A stretch of 64,000 nt of DNA from an uncultured Fluviicola sp. (lineage in GTDB: Bacteria; Bacteroidota; Bacteroidia; Flavobacteriales_D; Crocinitomicaceae), in NCBI RefSeq assembly GCF_902168135.1, contig NZ_CABHOL010000024.1:124001-188000 (forward strand). The letters run 5' to 3'. The translations under genes and the position numbers were made by a program. This document shows positions 58,616 through 64,000 of the stretch, piece after piece. The notes beneath the pieces are model-generated. The model saw nothing but the letters and a program-made list of their open reading frames with translations, was not told the origin of the DNA and ran no database searches. Position 1 is the stretch's first letter. Every line of letters begins with the position of its first letter.

Positions 58616-61600
58616 TTATTTGTTAAGAGGACTGATTCGTTCGATTTCGAATGCGGCCTCGTTTAATTGTTGAATAGCCAGGAAGTAATCGCTTTTCGTC
58701 TGCATGGCCTGGTTGACCAAAACCACCCAGTCGATGTAACCGATTTCTCCGGAATGTAGTTTCTCCGTAGCAGACTTTATCACCGTTTCCGAATTGGGAA
58801 GCATGGAATTGTCAAATGATTCCAGTAAACGGATGGTCCGGTCGTATGTTTTGAGGGCGCTTATAAATTGCATTTTTAACTGTTGGTCAATGGCTTTTAA
58901 CTCCTGTTCTTTTTGCAGCATGAAGACATTGGCTGCCTGTACTTTTCGCTTTTGAGATCCCCAAAAGAGTGGTATTCCAATTCCTGCGCTGAAAGAAGAA
59001 AACCGATCGGAAGCATTGAAGTAAAGATCTTTTGGATCCGCATAAGGGGTCTGCCAGCCGATAATGGTTGCACTGCTGAAACCTGCGCTTAAAGAAGGCA
59101 GGAGTTTGCTCTTTTCCAAACGGATTTGCTGTCGGGAAAAAAGTAGTTCCTGTTCTCCCAGCAATTTCACGGGGTTTTTATCAATGGAATTCGTGTCAGG
59201 TATCTGAAGAAGTACATATTTTGAATCCGTGTTCATGAGATCTGGAAGGTAAGTTTGCTGCGTATTCAGCAGGATGTTGAAGCGCAGGACCAGTAGGTCA
59301 GATCCTGTTTCCAGCTGGTTCAATTGATTTGCTACCTGAATCCGCTGATTATCCGCTGCCGCTTTTTCAAGTATATCCAGATCGCCGTTTTCAAAGCGTT
59401 GTGTCAGTTTTTGCTGCAAACCGGAAAACATGCTGTCGGCCTGCAGGAGTAGTTTCCGTCGTTCTTCCAGCAGGAGAAACTCATAAAATACCCTTTTGAG
59501 TTCTATTTCCAGGTTCAGGACATTTTGATCAAACCTGATCTCGCTCATTCGGATGGTTGTTTGGACCAATCGTTCCTGATTCCGGTAAACGGTGGGGAAC
59601 TGAATGGTTTGAGAAATCAGCCATTTATTGTCGAGGTTTTTACTATTGAACTGGCCGTATTCAAATCCTACCTCGGTCTGTGGAATATCGAAGCCGCTTT
59701 TTGTCAATGCCTGGGCATATTTCACCTGCATTTCGGAAACTTTCAGGTAATTGTTGTTCTTTACGGCAGAGTCAATGGCAGCCTGCAGAGTAATGGATTG
59801 CTGTGCATGGGTATACAAACCTCCGAAAATAAAAAGAAGGGCGATCATTTTTGGGGCCTGGTTCCCGGATTTGAAATAGGAGAACCCTTTTTCAGCAATG
59901 ATGTATAGAACGGGTAATACGAACAAAGTCAACATGGTTGAGATGATCAACCCGCCGATCACAACAGTTGCCAATGGTTTTTGTACTTCACCTCCGGCCC
60001 CGGTACTGATTGCCATCGGGATGAACCCCAGTGAAGGCACGAGGGCTGTCATCAATACGGCACGAAGCTTGGATTTGGTAGCATGGATCACAATACGTTT
60101 AACATCTTTCCAGCCTTCTTTCTTCAGGCGGTTGAATTCACTCACCAATAGAATACCGTTCAGCACAGCAACTCCAAATAACGCAATGAAACCAACGCCG
60201 GCAGAAATACTGAAAGGCATATCCCGGAGCCAAAGCGCAATGATTCCTCCGATGGCGGATAAAGGAATGGCCGTATAGATCAGCAATCCTTGTTTCACAG
60301 AATTAAATGCGAAGAACAGTAAGAGGAAAATCAGTAAAAGGGCAATGGGAACCACAATCGAAAGTCGTGCTTTTGCTGCAGTCATGTTTTCGAAAGAACC
60401 CCCGTAAACAATCGAGTATTCCTTCGATAAATTCAGTTTTTTAGATACTTTCTGCTGTAATTCCTGTACAATCGACTGAACATCCCTTCCGCTGACATTG
60501 AAACCGACGATAATTCGTCTTTTCGTGTTTTCGCGCTGGATCTGATTGACTCCTTCGACTTCTTCGATCTTTGCTACATAGGATAAGGGGATTTGCGTAT
60601 TGTTGGAAGTTTGAACCATCAGGTTTTGGATGTCCGAAATATTATCCCGTTGTTTTCCGTCCAATCGAACCACCAGGTCAAAGCGTTTTTCGCCTTCATA
60701 AACCTGTCCGGCTGTTTGTCCTGCAAACGCGGCATTAACGATCCTGTTTACTTCCCCGACATTCAACCCGTATTTGGCCATACCTTGTCTGTTGTAAGTA
60801 ATCACAACCTGGGGCATTCCGGTCATTTTCTCTTCATAGATCGTGATTGCTCCTTTCACCGTTCCGATAATTTGAGCCAGCCGGTGTGCGTATTGTGTCA
60901 GCGAATCCAGGTTTTCCCCATAGATTTTACAAACGACATCCTGGCGTGCGCCGGTCATGAGTTCATTGAATCGCATTTGCACCGGGAACTGGAATCCAAC
61001 GGTAATTCCGGGAACTTCTTCCAGTGCTTTGGTCATTTTTTCGCTTAATTCAGGAAATGAAGCGGCTGATGTCCATTCTTTTTTGTCTTTCAAAATGACC
61101 ATCATATCCCCGGCCTCAAAAGGCATCGGATCTGTGGGCACTTCCGCACTTCCGATCTTTGTGACAATTTTCGTAACTTCCGGAAAACGCTCCAATAAAA
61201 TTTTAGAAGCTTTTTGAGTCGACTCAATCGTATTATTCAGATTACTGCCGGTAAGAAGCCGGGTTTCCACTGCGAAATCTCCTTCTTCCAATTGCGGGAT
61301 GAACTCACCGCCCATTTGCAGTAAAAGATAAACGGCCAAACCGAAAATGAGGAATGTGGTGGCAAGAATCGTTTTCGGAAACCGCAGCAAACGATTTAAA
61401 GCAGGCTGGTACTTTCTTTCCAGCCAAATCATTAAACGGTCCGTGATGTTTTTCTTGTGTGCTATTTTCTTGTTCAGGAACAAGGCCGACATCATCGGAA
61501 CGTAAGTAACAGACAATAAAAATGCCCCTAAAATGGCAAAGACAATGGTTAAAGCCATCGGTTTGAACATTTTTCCTTCAATTCCCTGAAGTGACAGGAT

Positions 61601-62995
61601 CGGCAGATAAACAATCAATATAATGATCTGGCTGAATACAGCAGACTTAATCATCGAACCGGTGGATTTAGTGACTTCATGATCCATTTGAGTTTGATCG
61701 ATCCGCTGAATGTGTTTGAATTGTTTGGAATGAGAAAAGCGGTGGAGAATCACTTCCACAACGATGACCGAGCCGTCAACGATCAGTCCGAAATCGATGG
61801 CTCCCAGTGACATCAGGTTTCCGCCAACTCCAAACAAATTCATCAGGATAATAGCAAAAAGCATGGAAAGCGGTATGACTGACGAAACAATGAGTCCGGC
61901 ACGCAGGTTTCCAAGGAAAAACACCAGTACAAAGATCACAATCAATGCGCCTTCCATCAGGTTGGTTTCTACCGTTCGAATGGCATTATTCACCATTTTT
62001 GTACGGTCCAGGAATGGTTCTATTACAACGCCTTCCGGCAGCATTTTTTGAATTTCCTCAATGCGTTTCTTAACACGTTTCACCACATTGGAAGAGTTTT
62101 CACCTTTTAGCATCATGACTACAGCTCCGGCAACCTCTCCTTTGGTATTGAAAGTCATGGCTCCATAGCGGATAGCGCTTCCGAATCGCACTTCAGCCAC
62201 ATCACGTATTAATAACGGTGTTCCATTATCCAGGTTCTTTAGTACAATTTGTTGAATGTCCGAAATGTTCCGGGTCAGTCCCTCGCTGCGGATGTATAGA
62301 ACGGTAGGCCCTTTCTCGATGTAGGCACCTCCTGTATTTTCATTGTTTCGTTCCAGAGCATCGAATAAATCGGTAATACTCAGATTGTGAGCTTTTAATT
62401 GTTCTTGCCTGACAGCGATCTCGTATTGTTTGAGTTTTCCGCCGAAACTGGAAACTTCCGCAACGCCGGGAGTTCCCAATAATTGTCTGCGTACAGTCCA
62501 GTCCTGGATGGTTCGTAATTCCATCGGACCATACTGGTCTTCATAACCTTCTTTGGGGCGAATAACGTACTGATAAATTTCACCTAATCCTGTGGAAAGC
62601 GGTGCTAATTCAGGGGAGCCGATCCCATTGGGAAGTTCCTGCTTGACTTTTTGAAGCTGCTCACTGATTTGTTGTCTGGCAAGATGAATGTCCGTTTCGT
62701 CCGTAAAGACCAGCGTCACTAAAGACAGTCCAAACCGTGAAAAACTCCGGACCTGTTTTAATCCGGCTATATTACTGCAGGATTGTTCGATGGGGAACGT
62801 AATCAAACGTTCGATATCCGTTGCTCCCAGGGAAGGGGAAACGGTTATTACTTGTACCTGATTGTCTGTGATGTCAGGCAGGGCATCTATCGGTAATTGG
62901 GTTACTTCATAACTTCCCCAGGAAATGAGGGCGATGATGAATAATCCAATCACCAACTTTTTCCTAACGGAAAAGTCAATGATTTTCTGAAGCAT
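58616..62995 (-). CDS. CusA/CzcA-type heavy-metal RND pump fused to an outer-membrane factor
   Basis: Residues 1 to about 1040 are a complete HME-RND transporter: LPIDALPDITDNQVQV near the N-terminus, the helix-4 motif DFGLIVDGSVIVVE with the proton-relay Asp, and IALFGVAVLNGILLVSEF near the end. From Met1050 a second module begins with a signal-like helix (MIALLFIFGGLYTHAQ) followed by a TolC/CusC-like domain (ITLQAAIDSAVKNNNYLKVS, FPTVYRNQERLVQTTIRMSE). The OMF would have to leave the membrane after the last pump helix. A continuous frame of 1459 codons supports a real fusion, a form known in Bacteroidota. It pumps metal ions using the proton gradient. Confidence 0.93.
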   Translation of the reverse strand: MLQKIIDFSVRKKLVIGLFIIALISWGSYEVTQLPIDALPDITDNQVQVITVSPSLGATDIERLITFPIEQSCSNIAGLKQVRSFSRFGLSLVTLVFTDETDIHLARQQISEQLQKVKQELPNGIGSPELAPLSTGLGEIYQYVIRPKEGYEDQYGPMELRTIQDWTVRRQLLGTPGVAEVSSFGGKLKQYEIAVRQEQLKAHNLSITDLFDALERNNENTGGAYIEKGPTVLYIRSEGLTRNISDIQQIVLKNLDNGTPLLIRDVAEVRFGSAIRYGAMTFNTKGEVAGAVVMMLKGENSSNVVKRVKKRIEEIQKMLPEGVVIEPFLDRTKMVNNAIRTVETNLMEGALIVIFVLVFFLGNLRAGLIVSSVIPLSMLFAIILMNLFGVGGNLMSLGAIDFGLIVDGSVIVVEVILHRFSHSKQFKHIQRIDQTQMDHEVTKSTGSMIKSAVFSQIIILIVYLPILSLQGIEGKMFKPMALTIVFAILGAFLLSVTYVPMMSALFLNKKIAHKKNITDRLMIWLERKYQPALNRLLRFPKTILATTFLIFGLAVYLLLQMGGEFIPQLEEGDFAVETRLLTGSNLNNTIESTQKASKILLERFPEVTKIVTKIGSAEVPTDPMPFEAGDMMVILKDKKEWTSAASFPELSEKMTKALEEVPGITVGFQFPVQMRFNELMTGARQDVVCKIYGENLDSLTQYAHRLAQIIGTVKGAITIYEEKMTGMPQVVITYNRQGMAKYGLNVGEVNRIVNAAFAGQTAGQVYEGEKRFDLVVRLDGKQRDNISDIQNLMVQTSNNTQIPLSYVAKIEEVEGVNQIQRENTKRRIIVGFNVSGRDVQSIVQELQQKVSKKLNLSKEYSIVYGGSFENMTAAKARLSIVVPIALLLIFLLLFFAFNSVKQGLLIYTAIPLSAIGGIIALWLRDMPFSISAGVGFIALFGVAVLNGILLVSEFNRLKKEGWKDVKRIVIHATKSKLRAVLMTALVPSLGFIPMAISTGAGGEVQKPLATVVIGGLIISTMLTLFVLPVLYIIAEKGFSYFKSGNQAPKMIALLFIFGGLYTHAQQSITLQAAIDSAVKNNNYLKVSEMQVKYAQALTKSGFDIPQTEVGFEYGQFNSKNLDNKWLISQTIQFPTVYRNQERLVQTTIRMSEIRFDQNVLNLEIELKRVFYEFLLLEERRKLLLQADSMFSGLQQKLTQRFENGDLDILEKAAADNQRIQVANQLNQLETGSDLLVLRFNILLNTQQTYLPDLMNTDSKYVLLQIPDTNSIDKNPVKLLGEQELLFSRQQIRLEKSKLLPSLSAGFSSATIIGWQTPYADPKDLYFNASDRFSSFSAGIGIPLFWGSQKRKVQAANVFMLQKEQELKAIDQQLKMQFISALKTYDRTIRLLESFDNSMLPNSETVIKSATEKLHSGEIGYIDWVVLVNQAMQTKSDYFLAIQQLNEAAFEIERISPLNK

Positions 62996-63059
62996 AATTC
63001 GAAGATTTTAAGAAATAATCTGCTCGTATTTAGAGCGATAAGCATTGCTTATAATAAAA

Positions 63060-63440
63060 CTATGCCCGGCAGGGAGGTCTGAACAAAGACGCTAAAGCAG
63101 GATCTTTAGGACGGTTGGTCTTAAAAAGAATAGGGAGATAGGTGTCAATGACTACAACCCGGTTTTCGGGAACGAATTTGGTGTTTGAAAAAACGGCCAG
63201 TTGAAAAGAAAAGGGGAAAGCTACTTTTTTGAACGGCAGCTGCATGTCTTTGTCCTGATCGTTATCATTTTTATCATGCCCCATGTAATGCATCCAGATG
63301 AAGTCCCCAATCCCGATACTTTCATCCTGGGTCTGGTGTTCTGAGAGGTGAATGAGAAATTTAGGCAGCTTGAATAATTCTCCCAGCGAACTGTTAAACA
63401 TAAAAATGGGTAAGAGTATGTATACAAATGCCTTTCTCAC
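63060..63440 (-). CDS. Small secreted protein at the head of the metal efflux operon
   Basis: The 126-residue protein has an N-terminal signal or anchor (MRKAFVYILLPIFMFNSSLG). It has a histidine/aspartate-rich centre (LIHLSEHQTQDE, MHYMGHDKNDNDQDKDMQL) that could bind metal ions, and ends in PPCRA. It precedes the pump gene by 64 bases in the same direction. Small proteins of this kind commonly precede CusA-type genes in Bacteroidota; a metal sensing or scavenging role is inference. A TACCTTTG -7 element (complement of 63446-63453) lies just upstream. Confidence 0.7.
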   Translation of the reverse strand: MRKAFVYILLPIFMFNSSLGELFKLPKFLIHLSEHQTQDESIGIGDFIWMHYMGHDKNDNDQDKDMQLPFKKVAFPFSFQLAVFSNTKFVPENRVVVIDTYLPILFKTNRPKDPALASLFRPPCRA

Positions 63441-63508
63441 GATTACAAAGGTATTAAATTGTAGAGTAACCTGACTGTTTTTATGGAAAAATATGAATGA
63501 TAAATACC

Positions 63509-63516
63509 TATATTTG
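63509..63516 (+). promoter_or_regulatory. -7 element before the last gene
   Basis: TATATTTG matches TAnnTTTG exactly, 29 bases before the start codon at 63545. The -33 box is not clear. It and the leftward -7 element at 63446-63453 define a divergent promoter region. Confidence 0.5.
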
Positions 63517-63544
63517 ACACTGTTAAATCACGAAACAATCAACT

Positions 63545-64000
63545 ATGAACAAATTTTTGACATTATCTGTCATTTTATTGACTACGATTCCCCTGAGTCA
63601 TGCTCAATTAAAAGGAGCCTTGAAGAGTGCTAAGGAAAAAACCGAAAAAGCGGTAGAGAGCGTTCCTTCCACTTCCGGTTCTTCATCCAATTCATCCGGA
63701 ACAAAACCGGCAGGAAGTATTAACGGAGAGCCGGCGTATGATCCTGAAAGTCCTACTTACCGCGCATACAGTATCGTACGTGACGAGATTAATTCTACAA
63801 AGAATATCCTGGGTGATGATCATTGGAATAAAAATGTAGAAGGCCGTAACGAAGATGCTACACGTTATCTTGCGAAAGCAAAAGAAAACCTGACAAAATT
63901 GCAAAACGACCCGGTTGAGTCCAAAAAACCATATGTGAAAAACCTTGCTGCAAGCTGGGATGAGGTAGAAGCTACCCGCAAACAGAAATTTGAAGTATAC
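63545..64000 (+). CDS. Secreted protein of unknown function, 5' part
   Basis: The gene runs off the window end after 152 codons. It starts with a signal peptide (MNKFLTLSVILLTTIPLSHA), then a Lys/Glu-rich helix (KGALKSAKEKTEKAVESV) and a Ser-rich linker. A helical region follows with SPTYRAYSIVRDEINSTKNI and EDATRYLAKAKENLTKLQND. No family was recognised from this part. Confidence 0.7.
   Translation, partial: MNKFLTLSVILLTTIPLSHAQLKGALKSAKEKTEKAVESVPSTSGSSSNSSGTKPAGSINGEPAYDPESPTYRAYSIVRDEINSTKNILGDDHWNKNVEGRNEDATRYLAKAKENLTKLQNDPVESKKPYVKNLAASWDEVEATRKQKFEVY

Noticed and set aside
1-64000. tRNA, rRNA, CRISPR arrays and integrases
   Set aside because: No tRNA-like cloverleaf ends, rRNA stretches, regularly spaced repeats with unique spacers, or integrase/transposase proteins were seen on either strand by eye.

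Overview
The window comes from a member of the Bacteroidota, most likely a flavobacterium of the Crocinitomicaceae/Fluviicola kind. This rests on protein character and was not checked by any search. Supporting signs: four large secreted proteins end in 'YPNP/SPNP' type A sorting domains of the type IX secretion system; there are OmpA proteins with calcium-binding repeats, a CusA efflux pump fused to its outer-membrane factor, promoters of the TTTG-N20-TAnnTTTG type, and AT-rich intergenic repeats. No rRNA, tRNA, CRISPR array, integrase or complete insertion sequence was seen.

Layout. 0-3 kb: the tail of an MgtC-like membrane protein, a repeat-rich spacer, a DUF4375 protein and an OmpA protein. 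3-7.3 kb: a fatty acid desaturase, a small R-body (RebB) locus and a cold-shock gene, separated by copies of one dispersed repeat. 7.3-8.7 kb: an esterase and an acetyltransferase. 8.8-16 kb: a leftward stress cluster (beta-CASP metallo-hydrolase, ATP-cone nuclease, membrane protein, small protein, universal stress protein, DoxX-like protein) facing a PAS histidine kinase and a receiver-Crp/FNR regulator, with FNR-like palindromes between them. 16-20 kb: a trypsin-like protease followed by three secreted or anchored proteins of unknown function. 20-23 kb: a NarL-type two-component system and an NAD(P)H-hydrate dehydratase. 23-30.4 kb: a TPR/HTH sensor, two sorting-domain proteins and an OmpA protein.

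30.5-37.2 kb is the most unusual stretch. Two proteins with different bodies carry the N-terminal leader typical of cargo of extracellular contractile injection systems (eCIS), and both sit behind very similar promoters. Between them lie an atypical cytidylyltransferase-like protein, a candidate small RNA of about 60 nt, several small hypothetical proteins, and an XRE/pentapeptide regulator with a repeated operator. No eCIS structural genes are in the window.

37.3-41.1 kb holds a processive glycosyltransferase, a secreted CE1-type esterase and a HWE-type kinase. 41.3-50.1 kb holds two parallel ArsR-SRPBCC-DoxX operons, each with its own promoter and operator, plus YdeI-like, DUF4256, ToxR-like and small proteins. 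50.3-57.4 kb holds a WG-repeat protein, a von Willebrand A-like protein, an unknown secreted protein, a 21-bp minisatellite and a sorting-domain protein. 57.5-63.4 kb is a leftward heavy-metal efflux operon (small secreted protein, CusA-OMF fusion, CusB). The window ends inside a secreted protein gene.

All functional calls are by eye from motifs. Start codons were moved inward from the longest frame where a signal peptide or family N-terminus made that clear.
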